The translations under genes were made by a program, and so were the position numbers. 41,933 bases of DNA from Pseudoalteromonas sp. TB64 (GTDB taxonomy: Bacteria > Pseudomonadota > Gammaproteobacteria > Enterobacterales > Alteromonadaceae). The stretch covers positions 12,755-54,687 of the forward strand of contig NZ_AUTQ01000152.1 of assembly GCF_000498095.1 (NCBI RefSeq), given 5' to 3'. The notes below the pieces were generated by a model. The model saw only the letters and a list, made by a program, of their open reading frames with translations, ran no database searches and had not been told where the DNA came from. Shown here one piece after another: positions 21,533-29,826 of the stretch; the stretch's first letter is position 1; each line of letters opens with the position of its first letter.

Positions 21533-22813
21533 TTATAAAAATAGCGGTTTATAGTCGTTTTCTAACTTTTCAAACGATAAGTCACCAATAAAACGACCGA
21601 AGCTCAACCAAGTTGCTAAACCACGCAAATCTTTAAAATGTGGTGGCACAAACTTAGGGCTTTCTATTACACCTAAATCATGAAGTTGAGATATTAATCT
21701 AAAGTCATCTATCGATATTTTACCCACGAGTAATAAAGGCAGTCTATCGATTCGACCTAGCTGTATTGCTACGCGAATTAAGTTATATACCAGTACAAAG
21801 CCTTTAATATAGGCAATATCTTTTGTAAAAGGCAGACCTGTTGGCGTACTGCCTCTAAATACACGCTGCGCGAGTGTGTAGCTGTCGTCTTTTGATAAAC
21901 CTTGCGCTACATAGTCACGGTAAATGTCTACAAACTCAGCGCCATCTATTACCTTTGTAACGGCTTGAATACGATTCACTAATTTAGATAAACGCCTTGG
22001 AGTCGATTTTAAAGTAATAATTTCGGTTAGTACCGCTAAACCTTCTTGGGTAATAGTTGAGCTAGGCGTGCCTTTACTCAAACATGTTAAATACGGCTGA
22101 GCCAAACCATTTTGAGTTGTACCTACATGTATCCACCCTTCGTGAACTTCTAAAATATCAAGTTCCCGCTGAGAAAACTTAACATCTTGATTTAGTTTTA
22201 TATTATTAGCACCCGCTGCAGCATCACTGACAATACCATCGCTAAGCATTACTTCTACATTTATACCCGTCATACTTGCATTAACTTGCTCAGATAAAAT
22301 GCGCACAGCATCAACCGCATCAATGTTTTTTGGATCATCAGGCAGTATGTCTGCAACTAATAAGTTTTGTAATGGCTGCTCTAACATATTAGCTAGTTCA
22401 GATAGTGATGGCTCACCTGCATGAAATAAATCTTTAGGGTGACCAAATAACTCCACCGATAAGTCATGAAACTCAGGCGTGCCACGATATTCAAGCATAC
22501 TTAATACCGTTTTATACTCGGTGCACATTTTTCCCATATATTGAGCAATCGGATTTAACTGCCCCAATTGATTAATAATGTTGCGGTGCAAAGTAGAAAA
22601 CGCTTGGCGTAACTCGCTAGGTACAAATCCGAGATCGCGCTGTTGGTAATATGCGCGGTCTATAAGTGGATTTTTTTGACATTTTTGTCTAAAAAACTCC
22701 TCTTTAGTTTGTTTATCCCAATTAATAGCATCAAGTATCCTAATTGGAGTTTGCAATGCAATTAATTGATCTGATAACTCTCGAGTTTTTAGTAGTAACG
22801 CCTTGTCTATCAT
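21533..22813 (-). CDS. DUF1704 / QEGLA-motif metallopeptidase-like protein
   Basis: This 426-residue protein belongs to the family annotated as flavohemoglobin expression-modulating QEGLA motif protein (DUF1704), related to the eukaryotic MATCAP tyrosine carboxypeptidases. It has HEGWIH (224-229), the family's HExxxH metal motif, then VGTTQNG and TQEGLA (255-260), whose Glu is the likely third metal-site residue. EIITLKSTPRRL and AQRVFRGSTP further support the family. Metal ligands look intact, so a zinc peptidase activity is plausible, but no bacterial substrate is established. It is convergent with the ast operon and divergent from the DUF3081 gene. The ribosome-binding site is weak (GAG). 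Confidence 0.88.
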   Translation of the reverse strand: MIDKALLLKTRELSDQLIALQTPIRILDAINWDKQTKEEFFRQKCQKNPLIDRAYYQQRDLGFVPSELRQAFSTLHRNIINQLGQLNPIAQYMGKMCTEYKTVLSMLEYRGTPEFHDLSVELFGHPKDLFHAGEPSLSELANMLEQPLQNLLVADILPDDPKNIDAVDAVRILSEQVNASMTGINVEVMLSDGIVSDAAAGANNIKLNQDVKFSQRELDILEVHEGWIHVGTTQNGLAQPYLTCLSKGTPSSTITQEGLAVLTEIITLKSTPRRLSKLVNRIQAVTKVIDGAEFVDIYRDYVAQGLSKDDSYTLAQRVFRGSTPTGLPFTKDIAYIKGFVLVYNLIRVAIQLGRIDRLPLLLVGKISIDDFRLISQLHDLGVIESPKFVPPHFKDLRGLATWLSFGRFIGDLSFEKLENDYKPLFL

Positions 22814-22915
22814 GGTGTAAGCTCAACAATAAATGAGTTTTGAGCATAATTTAAAAAAGCTAAATTACAAAGTAATATCATACTTTTTTAGCTATTGTTT
22901 TTAAGATGATCGACC

Positions 22916-22936
22916 CTCATATCTGTATCGTATGAG
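22916..22936. promoter_or_regulatory. short inverted repeat before the DUF3081 gene
   Basis: CTCATA (22916-22921) and TATGAG (22931-22936) form a 6-bp inverted repeat with a 9-bp spacer in the 146-bp divergent gap. It ends just before the AAGGAAGGG ribosome-binding site of the downstream gene. It is short and could be chance. Confidence 0.25.
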
Positions 22937-22959
22937 TTACTAAAGGAAGGGCATAAAAC

Positions 22960-23217
22960 ATGAAAAACGAAATCGATAATAAACAGATTTTAGCCGTATA
23001 TGAACGTATAATTCAAAAAGGTGAAATGACTGATGAAGGTAAACATTATCAAGGTGTTACTGCATATTCAGACGTAGATGGTTACACCGTATACTTACAA
23101 GGTAGCGGTGTTGAATTACGCTTTGGTTTTCACAATACTTACCATCTTGAATACGAACATGAAAAACACAAAGACGACTTTTTAAAAAAATTATATAACA
23201 TTGCAAACGAGAGCTAA
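22960..23217 (+). CDS. DUF3081 family small protein
   Basis: This 85-residue acidic, soluble protein matches the DUF3081 family found in Alteromonadales and Vibrionales: ILAVYERIIQKGEMTDEGKH, YQGVTAYSDVDGYTVYLQGS, GVELRFGFHNTYHLEY and FLKKLYNIA. No function is known. AAGGAAGGGC is a strong ribosome-binding site. Its TAA overlaps the ATG of the next gene by one base (TAATG), so the two are very likely translated together. Confidence 0.85.
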   Translation: MKNEIDNKQILAVYERIIQKGEMTDEGKHYQGVTAYSDVDGYTVYLQGSGVELRFGFHNTYHLEYEHEKHKDDFLKKLYNIANES

Positions 23218-23528
23218 TGCACCCACGAAAACGCAGACACCGCCCTACCAGTAAGCTCAATACTACTTTTATAAATCAAGTAGTAGAAGAGCTTAGAGCT
23301 AATCCTAGCAAAGTTTCTATTATTAAAAGCAATTTGGAGCAGTATCGCTCCCAAGCCCATTTAAAGCGTGGCTTTTTACTCGCCATAGAGCGCTTTGATT
23401 GGGTTTTTGAAGCAAGCGAAGATATTGATTTTATTTGCCAACAAATATTGGCTGATGACTATATAGGAAACAGATTAAGACGCTACCCTCTGCTTTTTAA
23501 AGGGTTAATAAATACAATAGATCATTAA
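23217..23528 (+). CDS. Small basic protein of unknown function, coupled to DUF3081
   Basis: This 103-residue protein has a strongly basic N-terminus (MHPRKRRHRPTSK) and a mixed, probably helical body containing LKRGFLLAIERFDWVFEASE and ends with NRLRRYPLLFKGLIN. I recognise no named domain. There is no signal peptide or membrane segment. Its start overlaps the stop of the DUF3081 gene by one base, and the ribosome-binding function probably comes from termination-reinitiation. The basic tail could bind nucleic acid or a ribosome; that is a guess. Confidence 0.72.
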   Translation: MHPRKRRHRPTSKLNTTFINQVVEELRANPSKVSIIKSNLEQYRSQAHLKRGFLLAIERFDWVFEASEDIDFICQQILADDYIGNRLRRYPLLFKGLINTIDH

Positions 23529-23939
23529 ATTGGCGTATTGCTTACATTTAGTTTTAACAGCAACTTTAGCTAGATGTGCATGGTCTAATTAGGTTGCTTT
23601 TAGCAATCATTCCTTCTTTCAAAGTTTATTAGTGTACTAAGTAATTGTTCCATTATTGACCCATTGTATTAAAATAATACTATTAGTACTCTAATCATTA
23701 CCGTACTAACATTATTTTTAATCGTTTTATTAATGCGAACAAGTAAAGAATACGTTACAACCATCCCCCTCGTCAAAGCAAAGCCTAACCATTTGTTTTT
23801 TAATGAATTATAAGCACCTCCTTTAAGCACTAACTTTACGGGCTTTCGTGTGTTTTTGTTAATAATCTATCTACATTTTAGCATCTAGTAATTTACTTTA
23901 GCCTTGAATTATTAGAGCTATTACCTTAAGCTTATGTTT
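23529..23939. other. intergenic region before betI
   Basis: About 410 bp with no supportable gene. It is AT-rich, with only small inverted repeats, such as TTGCT/AGCAA near 23602-23614. No U run follows that hairpin, so I do not call a terminator for the DUF3081 operon. The bet promoter must lie at its right end, but I see no strong -35/-10 pair. Confidence 0.5.
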
Positions 23940-23953
23940 ATTGAACGTTCAAT
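23940..23953. promoter_or_regulatory. candidate BetI operator
   Basis: ATTGAACGTTCAAT is a perfect 14-bp palindrome ending 11 bp before the betI ATG. TetR-family repressors such as BetI bind short palindromes of this kind, and its position would block transcription or translation start of the operon. It is the only copy I found in the window. Autoregulation of betIBA with choline as inducer is known for E. coli; transfer to this locus is an inference. Confidence 0.7.
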
Positions 23954-23964
23954 TAATAATAATT

Positions 23965-24555
23965 ATGCCTAAAGTTGGAATGGAACCTGTCAGGCGTCAG
24001 CAGTTAATTGACGCGACAATAGAGTCGGTTGCAATGCGTGGATTGCAAGGAACAACGATAAATAGCATTAGTAAAAATGCAGGTTTATCGTCTGGCATAA
24101 TTAGTCATTATTTTGGTGGCAAACAAGGGCTCATTGAAGCCACTGTTAGATACCTACTCTCAAATCTTAATAAAGAGTTAATTGGGAAAGTTGATAGTAA
24201 TACAAGCCCAGTACAGAGGTTGATGTTTATAGTTGAAGCCAACTTTGCACTTGTTCAGCAACGCGGTGACACCACTAGAACATGGTTGAGCTTTTGGGCT
24301 CAATCAATGCACGACCCTGAACTACACAGATTACAAAATGTAAACAGTAATCGCTTGCAAAGTAATTTAGCATTCTCTTTTAAGCAATTAATGCCTACAG
24401 AGCAAGCCAAACAAGCTGCTGAACTTAGCGCCGCAATGATCGATGGCCTATGGTTAAGAGCAGTACTTAGTAAATCAGATAATAACCAGTTTAAACACAG
24501 TGAAGATTTAGCAAAAAGCTATGTACATTCACTCATAAAGCAATATGGAGCCTAG
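23965..24555 (+). CDS. betI: Transcriptional repressor BetI (TetR family)
   Basis: BetI represses the choline-to-betaine genes. The 196-residue protein begins [20 protein letters not shown], the standard BetI opening, and has the helix-turn-helix [20 protein letters not shown] followed by [10 protein letters not shown]. The C-terminal half has [20 protein letters not shown] and [12 protein letters not shown] chose the ATG at 23965; an upstream in-frame TTG at 23941 lies inside the operator palindrome and would add eight residues absent from BetI proteins. There is no clear ribosome-binding site. The coding end adjoins betB, whose GGAG lies within the last betI codons. Confidence 0.95.
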   Translation: MPKVGMEPVRRQQLIDATIESVAMRGLQGTTINSISKNAGLSSGIISHYFGGKQGLIEATVRYLLSNLNKELIGKVDSNTSPVQRLMFIVEANFALVQQRGDTTRTWLSFWAQSMHDPELHRLQNVNSNRLQSNLAFSFKQLMPTEQAKQAAELSAAMIDGLWLRAVLSKSDNNQFKHSEDLAKSYVHSLIKQYGA

Positions 24556-24556
24556 C

Positions 24557-26020
24557 GTGACTACACCTGTCTATCAAAATTTTATTAACGGCCATTTCCT
24601 TGCAAACCAAAGCGGCAAAACATTTGATGTAACAAATCCGGCAACGGGTGAGGTTATTTACGCAGTAGAAATTGCTGATGAATTTATTCAAAACGCAGCT
24701 ATTGAAAGCGCAAAACAAGGTTTTGCTCAATGGTCAGCAATGGCGCCAATTGAACGTAGTCGTATTTTATTAAAAGCCGTTGCTTTGTTACGCGAACGCA
24801 ACGATGAGTTAGCACTAATAGAAGTACTCGATACTGGTAAACCAATGCAAGAAGCAAATTGTGTTGATATAGAAACTGGCGCTGATGTAATTGAATACTT
24901 TGCTGGTTTAGCTCCTGCACAAGTAGGCCAGCAACAAATGGTTGGCAACGATTTTTATTACACACGCAAAGAACCATTAGGTATATGTGCTGGTATTGGT
25001 GCATGGAACTACCCTTTGCAAATTGCATGTTGGAAGTCGGGCCCTGCTCTCGCTGCTGGTAATGCGTTTATATTCAAACCATCAGAGGAAACGCCACTAG
25101 GTGCACTAAAACTTGCAGAAGTATTTGTTGAAGCTGGTGTACCGGCTGGTGTGTTTAATATTGTTCAAGGTGCGGGCGATGTAGGTCAGTGGCTAACACA
25201 GCACAGTGAGATTGATAAGGTATCGTTCACTGGTGAAGTAGGCACAGGTAAAAAAGTAGTGGCAAGCGCTGCGGGTACTTTAAAAGATGTAACGATGGAA
25301 CTTGGTGGTAAATCTCCGCTATTAGTTTTTGATGATGCCAATATTGAGCAAGCTGTTAGCGCTGCGATGTTAGGTAATTTTTATACGCAAGGCGAAATAT
25401 GTACTAACTGTACACGTATTTACGTTCATAAAAATGTATATCAGCAGTTTATTGATGAGCTTAAAGCGCGCACTGAGAAAAACATTATTGCCGGTGACCC
25501 TCAAGATTTAAATACAAACTTTGGCGCACTTATCTCTAAAAAGCATCAAGATTTAGTAATGAGCTACGTTAATAAAGGCATCGAAGAAGGCGCAACGCTA
25601 TTAACTGGTGGCACAACACTGTCTCCGGAATCTGCCCCTAATGGCTATTTTGTAGCACCGACTGTGTTTATTGATTGTAATGACGACATGACTATCGTTA
25701 AAGAAGAAATATTTGGTCCGGTAATGAGCGTGCTTGTTTTTGAAGACGAAGACGATGTTATTGCACGTGCTAACGGCACTCACCTTGGTTTAGCCGCAGG
25801 TGTATTTACTAGCGATATTAAACGCGCACACCGCGTTATACACCAATTACAAGCGGGTATTTGTTGGATTAATGCTTACGGTAACTCACCTGCTGAAATG
25901 CCAGTTGGCGGTTATAAGCAATCGGGTATTGGTCGTGAAAATGGCATAGAAACACTTGATCATTACACACAAACTAAGTCTATTTATGTTGGTATGACCG
26001 ACATAGAAAGCCCATTTTAA
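24557..26020 (+). CDS. betB: Betaine aldehyde dehydrogenase
   Basis: BetB oxidises betaine aldehyde to glycine betaine with NAD(P)+, giving a compatible solute. I chose the GTG at 24557, two bases after the betI stop codon, because GGAG lies 6 nt upstream; an ATG at 24545 would add four residues and overlap betI by 11 nt. The 487-residue protein carries [51 protein letters not shown] (Glu near 247) and [13 protein letters not shown] (catalytic Cys near 281). The C-terminus has [13 protein letters not shown]. Length and motifs match E. coli BetB (490). Confidence 0.96.
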   Translation: MTTPVYQNFINGHFLANQSGKTFDVTNPATGEVIYAVEIADEFIQNAAIESAKQGFAQWSAMAPIERSRILLKAVALLRERNDELALIEVLDTGKPMQEANCVDIETGADVIEYFAGLAPAQVGQQQMVGNDFYYTRKEPLGICAGIGAWNYPLQIACWKSGPALAAGNAFIFKPSEETPLGALKLAEVFVEAGVPAGVFNIVQGAGDVGQWLTQHSEIDKVSFTGEVGTGKKVVASAAGTLKDVTMELGGKSPLLVFDDANIEQAVSAAMLGNFYTQGEICTNCTRIYVHKNVYQQFIDELKARTEKNIIAGDPQDLNTNFGALISKKHQDLVMSYVNKGIEEGATLLTGGTTLSPESAPNGYFVAPTVFIDCNDDMTIVKEEIFGPVMSVLVFEDEDDVIARANGTHLGLAAGVFTSDIKRAHRVIHQLQAGICWINAYGNSPAEMPVGGYKQSGIGRENGIETLDHYTQTKSIYVGMTDIESPF

Positions 26021-26031
26021 GGCGCCCTACT

Positions 26032-27699
26032 ATGAGTAATCATTACGACTATATTATTGTTGGTGCGGGTTCGGCTGGTTGTGTTTTAGCAAACCGTTTG
26101 TCTGAAGATTCAAGTAACCGTGTATTACTACTTGAAACTGGCGGTAGCGATAAAAGTATTTTTATAAAAATGCCAACCGCGTTATCTATTCCTATGAATA
26201 GTGACAAATATGCATGGCAGTTTCATACACAACCAGAACCTCATTTAGATAATCGGGAAATGCATTGTCCTCGCGGTAAAGTATTAGGCGGCTCGTCATC
26301 TATTAATGGCATGGTATATGTACGTGGCCACGCAAAAGATTTTGACGAATGGCAGCAACACGGTGCAAACGGTTGGGATTACCAATCATGTTTACCGTAT
26401 TTTCAAAAAGCAGAAAGCTTTTACCTTGGTGAAAATACTTACCGTGGTGGCAAAGGCCCGCTTGGCGTTAATAACGGCAACGAAATGCAAAATCCACTTT
26501 ATCGCACCTTTATAAAAGCAGGTGTTCAAGCGGGTTATGCTTCTACTGATGATTACAATGCTTCGCAGCAAGAGGGTTTTGGCCCGATGCACATGACCGT
26601 AAAAGACGGCGTGCGCAGCTCTGCTTCTCGTGAGTACTTAGACCCTGTTAAATCGCGTAGTAATTTAACTATTATTACTGGTGCACTAGCACAACGCGTG
26701 ATTTTAGATGGTAAAAAAGCCACTGGCATTGAATACAAAGTAAATGGCGACGTTAAAACTGCACATGCTGCAAAAGACGTTATATTAAGTGCAGGCCCTA
26801 TCGGCTCTCCACATATTTTACAACTCTCTGGTATTGGTGATACTCAAACGCTTGAAAAAGCAGGCGTTGAAGTACAGCATCATTTACCTGGTGTTGGTCA
26901 AAACTTACAAGATCATCTTGAGTTTTACTTTCAATACAAGTGTAAGCAACCTATTACACTCAATGGCAAGCTAGGTCTTATTTCAAAAGGTTTGATTGGA
27001 GCTCGTTGGTTATTAACGCGTTCAGGTTTAGGTGCAACGAATCATTTTGAATCGTGTGCGTTTATTCGCTCAAAACCAGGTGTTGAATGGCCTGATATTC
27101 AGTATCACTTTTTGCCAGCCGCTATGCGTTACGATGGCAGAAGTGCATTTGCTGGTCATGGTTTTCAGGTACATGTTGGTCATAACAAACCAAAAAGCCG
27201 TGGTAGTGTCACTATAGCTTCAGCTAACCCAGAGCAGCCACCAACCATTTTATTTAATTACCTTGAGCATCAAGACGATATTGAAGGCTTTAGAGCCTGT
27301 GTGCGCTTAACGCGCGATATAATTGAGCAAAATGCTTTTGATGAATACCGCGATGAAGAAATTCAACCAGGTAAACATATTCAAACAGATGAAGAAATAG
27401 ATGCCTTTGTACGCCAAGCCGTAGAAAGCGCATACCACCCTTCTTGCTCGTGCAAAATGGGTGAAGACGATATGGCCGTTGTTAATTCTAATACCCAAGT
27501 ACATGGTATTGAAGGACTACGTGTTGTTGACTCATCTATCTTCCCAACTGTTCCTAACGGAAACTTGAATGCGCCTACTATTATGGTTGCCGAAAAAGCA
27601 GCTGACATAATCTTAGGTAAAAACCCATTACAGAAATCGGATGTGAATGTTGCCATAAATTCTAATTGGCAAGAAACACAACGTAGTACGGAGATCTAA
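26032..27699 (+). CDS. betA: Choline dehydrogenase (GMC oxidoreductase, FAD)
   Basis: BetA oxidises choline to betaine aldehyde at the inner face of the membrane using FAD. The 555-residue protein has the FAD motif [23 protein letters not shown] signature 1 around [18 protein letters not shown], signature 2 [17 protein letters not shown], and the catalytic-region block [12 protein letters not shown] (His near 468). It ends with [20 protein letters not shown]. It starts 11 bp after betB; the ribosome-binding site is poor (GGCGCCC), so it may depend on coupling. The length matches E. coli BetA (556). Confidence 0.96.
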   Translation: MSNHYDYIIVGAGSAGCVLANRLSEDSSNRVLLLETGGSDKSIFIKMPTALSIPMNSDKYAWQFHTQPEPHLDNREMHCPRGKVLGGSSSINGMVYVRGHAKDFDEWQQHGANGWDYQSCLPYFQKAESFYLGENTYRGGKGPLGVNNGNEMQNPLYRTFIKAGVQAGYASTDDYNASQQEGFGPMHMTVKDGVRSSASREYLDPVKSRSNLTIITGALAQRVILDGKKATGIEYKVNGDVKTAHAAKDVILSAGPIGSPHILQLSGIGDTQTLEKAGVEVQHHLPGVGQNLQDHLEFYFQYKCKQPITLNGKLGLISKGLIGARWLLTRSGLGATNHFESCAFIRSKPGVEWPDIQYHFLPAAMRYDGRSAFAGHGFQVHVGHNKPKSRGSVTIASANPEQPPTILFNYLEHQDDIEGFRACVRLTRDIIEQNAFDEYRDEEIQPGKHIQTDEEIDAFVRQAVESAYHPSCSCKMGEDDMAVVNSNTQVHGIEGLRVVDSSIFPTVPNGNLNAPTIMVAEKAADIILGKNPLQKSDVNVAINSNWQETQRSTEI

Positions 27700-27713
27700 C
27701 TTTAGCCACTCGC

Positions 27714-27741
27714 TTGGTTTAGTCTCGTCGGGCTAAACCAA
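27714..27741 (+). other. intercistronic hairpin after betA
   Basis: TTGGTTTAG (27714-27722) and CTAAACCAA (27733-27741) form a perfect 9-bp stem with a 10-nt loop, 14 bp after the betA stop. AGGGCGCC follows, with no U run. It may protect the betIBA message and set a lower level for the transporter gene downstream. Confidence 0.55.
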
Positions 27742-27822
27742 AGGGCGCCTTGCAGTGGCACACGATGTAAATAGGTTACGTTGTGTTAATGCAAGAATAA
27801 AACAATAAAATACGGAGTGCTT

Positions 27823-27873
27823 ATGAATTATTTTTATTCATTACTGGAGGGTAACAATGACTATTTGGCTTAA
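27823..27873 (+). CDS. candidate 16-residue leader peptide overlapping the BCCT start
   Basis: ATG at 27823 opens a 16-codon frame, MNYFYSLLEGNNDYLA, ending with TAA at 27871-27873. GGAG lies 5 nt before its ATG, a better site than many genes here have. It overlaps the first 17 nt of the transporter gene in another frame and contains the transporter's own GGAGGG. Such an arrangement fits translational coupling or leader-controlled initiation. A peptide this short may have no function of its own, and the site could be chance. Confidence 0.4.
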   Translation: MNYFYSLLEGNNDYLA

Positions 27874-29074
27874 TGCAGGCATCATTTTTACTTTACTAGC
27901 GGTTATTATTATCTTACTTAAATGGGGTAATGTTCGAGTAGTAGGTGTAACACCGGTAAAAACGTTTACTTTTATCGCTATACTATTTACGTCAGGCCTT
28001 GATGTAGGTCTTATAATGTTTCCTTTAACCGAGTTTGCAGGTTATGCAGACATAAAAGCAAGCCCAGAATACGCGTTTGCAAATCCACTGGCTATTGAGT
28101 TTGGCTACTGGGGATTTTTAATCTGGGGATTTTACTTTCTTACGTGCTTTTATTTCTGTGTAATAGAACCTAAAGTTAAATTTTTCGAAATTCCTTGGGT
28201 TAAATTTATCAATAATGTTGTAATTATTGGTACATGCGCATTCACCGCTTATTTATTATTGAACAATTTATCTTGGTATTTACCTGGATTGGCTGATGAT
28301 TCAAGTGTAGCTCCTGAGTTTTATCTAATCGTATTCGCTGCTATTTGTTTTGCTGTGTACTCGAGTACAGATATTAAATATGTTCGTATTTTAAGTATTT
28401 CTACTACGTGGCTGTTTTTAGCATTGATTGCCTTTATGTGGGTTGGCGCTTTTGCAATGGGCGACAATGAGATGTCAGCATTTACAGATAACCTAGGATC
28501 AATCGGAACGTATTTCGCTAATATTAATGAATTTGTTTTACCGCTTAATGACTATCATGAGTTTTATTTATTCTGGTGGTTCGCATGGAGCATAATGATT
28601 GGTCAATTTACATCACGTTTTGTCGGGGGTCTTAAAACATACCAAGTACTTGGTGCAATGTTAATCTTTCCTTCAATTCCAATTGCAATCTGGTTTAGCG
28701 TGTTATACCAATACCACGAAGCAGGCATTTCGACTCAGGGTATTAAAAACTTTGCGATGGTGTTTGTAGGTATTGTATTTGTAATTAACTCACTTGATTC
28801 GTTAGTGCGCTTATATACAGATAACCTTAATTTAACTGTAAAACGTTTTGGTAAAGCAAAGTACATGGCGATGAACGTTATTGCCCTATCGTTATTGACG
28901 CTATTATTTAAATTAGAATTTTTACAAATTCAATGGGTAGGTGCATTAGTAATTGGTTTGTTCTTTATTTGTGCCGCATTTATTGGCTATAACAAATTTA
29001 AAACAGTAACTAATATTGATAGCTCACCAAAAGAAAATAAAATTGATTACACAAAAATAGACACTGTACACTAG
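27857..29074 (+). CDS. Short BCCT-family transporter, probable choline or betaine uptake
   Basis: This 405-residue integral membrane protein has about ten to twelve hydrophobic segments. The BCCT family signature is recognisable as FWWFAWSIMIGQFTSRFVGG (usual form WW.AWSPFVG.FIARISRG). An earlier block, AILFTSGLDVGLIMFPLTE, corresponds to the glycine-rich LFSAGMGIGLMFWG helix, and YWGFLIWGFYF to the following HWG helix. It is well below the 500-700 residues of BetP, BetT or CaiT and lacks long terminal tails. The charged C-terminus is short. GGAGGG before the ATG is a strong ribosome-binding site. It lies between betA and a porin gene, which supports choline import. Substrate and coupling ion are inferred. 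Confidence 0.78.
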   Translation: MTIWLNAGIIFTLLAVIIILLKWGNVRVVGVTPVKTFTFIAILFTSGLDVGLIMFPLTEFAGYADIKASPEYAFANPLAIEFGYWGFLIWGFYFLTCFYFCVIEPKVKFFEIPWVKFINNVVIIGTCAFTAYLLLNNLSWYLPGLADDSSVAPEFYLIVFAAICFAVYSSTDIKYVRILSISTTWLFLALIAFMWVGAFAMGDNEMSAFTDNLGSIGTYFANINEFVLPLNDYHEFYLFWWFAWSIMIGQFTSRFVGGLKTYQVLGAMLIFPSIPIAIWFSVLYQYHEAGISTQGIKNFAMVFVGIVFVINSLDSLVRLYTDNLNLTVKRFGKAKYMAMNVIALSLLTLLFKLEFLQIQWVGALVIGLFFICAAFIGYNKFKTVTNIDSSPKENKIDYTKIDTVH

Positions 29075-29083
29075 GGATAAACA

Positions 29084-29785
29084 ATGAATAACAAACTAAA
29101 ACAACTTGTAGTAGCACTACCATTTGCACTTTTATCAACAACCGCAGCAGCTGATTGGTCAACAACAATCACAGCAGCGTCTGATTATACGTTTAACGGT
29201 GTAAGCCAAACGGATAGCGACCCAGCAATTCAAGGCAGCTTAGACTATGCTTTTGATAGCGGCGTATATGCTGGCGTATGGGCTTCAAATGTTGATTTTG
29301 GTGATGACACTGATTTTGAACTTGATGCTTATGTAGGTAAATATGTACAACTAAATGAGCAATTTAGTGCAGATTACGGTATCGCTTATTATACTTACCA
29401 AGGTAACAACAGCGATTTTAATTACGCAGAAACATACACTAAATTTGGTTATGCGAGTGAGTATGGTCAAACTGAACTTAACTTTTGGTACAGCTGGGAC
29501 TACTTTGGAACCGGTGCGGGTCATGTAATATCAATGATTGCACACACGTACGAGCTAGCACCAAACCACGCTCTACGTGCCAGCTTTGATATATCAAACT
29601 CACTTGATGGCGACAAATGGGAGTGGGATGTAAACCAGAAAAAATCATACAGACATTACCGCCTAGCTTATCAAACTAGTTACGAAGGTTTTAATATTGA
29701 AGTAGCGGCTGAAGATACCAGCTTAGATTACGATTATTCTGATGAGCGTATTGTTTTAGCTATTTCACGTACATTTGATTTATAA
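29084..29785 (+). CDS. TorF-family putative outer-membrane porin
   Basis: This 233-residue protein has a signal peptide (MNNKLKQLVVALPFALLSTT, cleavage after the Ala run at 21-23) and a barrel-like body of alternating residues. DWSTTITAASDYTFNGVSQT and PAIQGSLDYAFDSGVYAGVW match the TIGR02001/TorF putative porin family, and the C-terminus ends in Phe-Asp-Leu after an aromatic-rich last strand. It lies 9 bp after the BCCT gene with an AGGGAT ribosome-binding site and just before a terminator, so it is the last gene of the operon. An outer-membrane channel paired with the transporter is a reasonable inference; no substrate is known. Confidence 0.85.
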   Translation: MNNKLKQLVVALPFALLSTTAAADWSTTITAASDYTFNGVSQTDSDPAIQGSLDYAFDSGVYAGVWASNVDFGDDTDFELDAYVGKYVQLNEQFSADYGIAYYTYQGNNSDFNYAETYTKFGYASEYGQTELNFWYSWDYFGTGAGHVISMIAHTYELAPNHALRASFDISNSLDGDKWEWDVNQKKSYRHYRLAYQTSYEGFNIEVAAEDTSLDYDYSDERIVLAISRTFDL

Positions 29786-29798
29786 GTAATACTCATTT

Positions 29799-29826
29799 AA
29801 AAGAGCCACTTTTGTGGCTCTTTTTT
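29799..29826 (+). terminator. intrinsic terminator of the bet-BCCT-TorF operon
   Basis: AAGAGCCAC and GTGGCTCTT form a 9-bp stem with a TTTT loop and a run of T after it, 13 bp past the TorF stop. Confidence 0.93.

Noticed and set aside
23602-23614. TTGCT/AGCAA hairpin after the DUF3081 pair as a terminator
   Set aside because: The stem is only 5 bp and no T run follows on either strand.
23941-23964. TTG start that would extend BetI by eight residues
   Set aside because: It lies inside the operator palindrome, and BetI proteins begin at the MPKVGM position.
24545-24556. ATG at 24545 as the betB start
   Set aside because: It has only a weak AAAG upstream, while the GTG at 24557 has GGAG at good spacing; the difference is four residues and not certain.
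26019-27751. Ten-bp inverted copies (AAGGCGCCCT at 26019 and AGGGCGCCTT at 27742) flanking betA
   Set aside because: Only 10 bp are shared, the flanks differ, there is no target-site duplication, and betA fits its operon in base composition and order, so I take it as chance.
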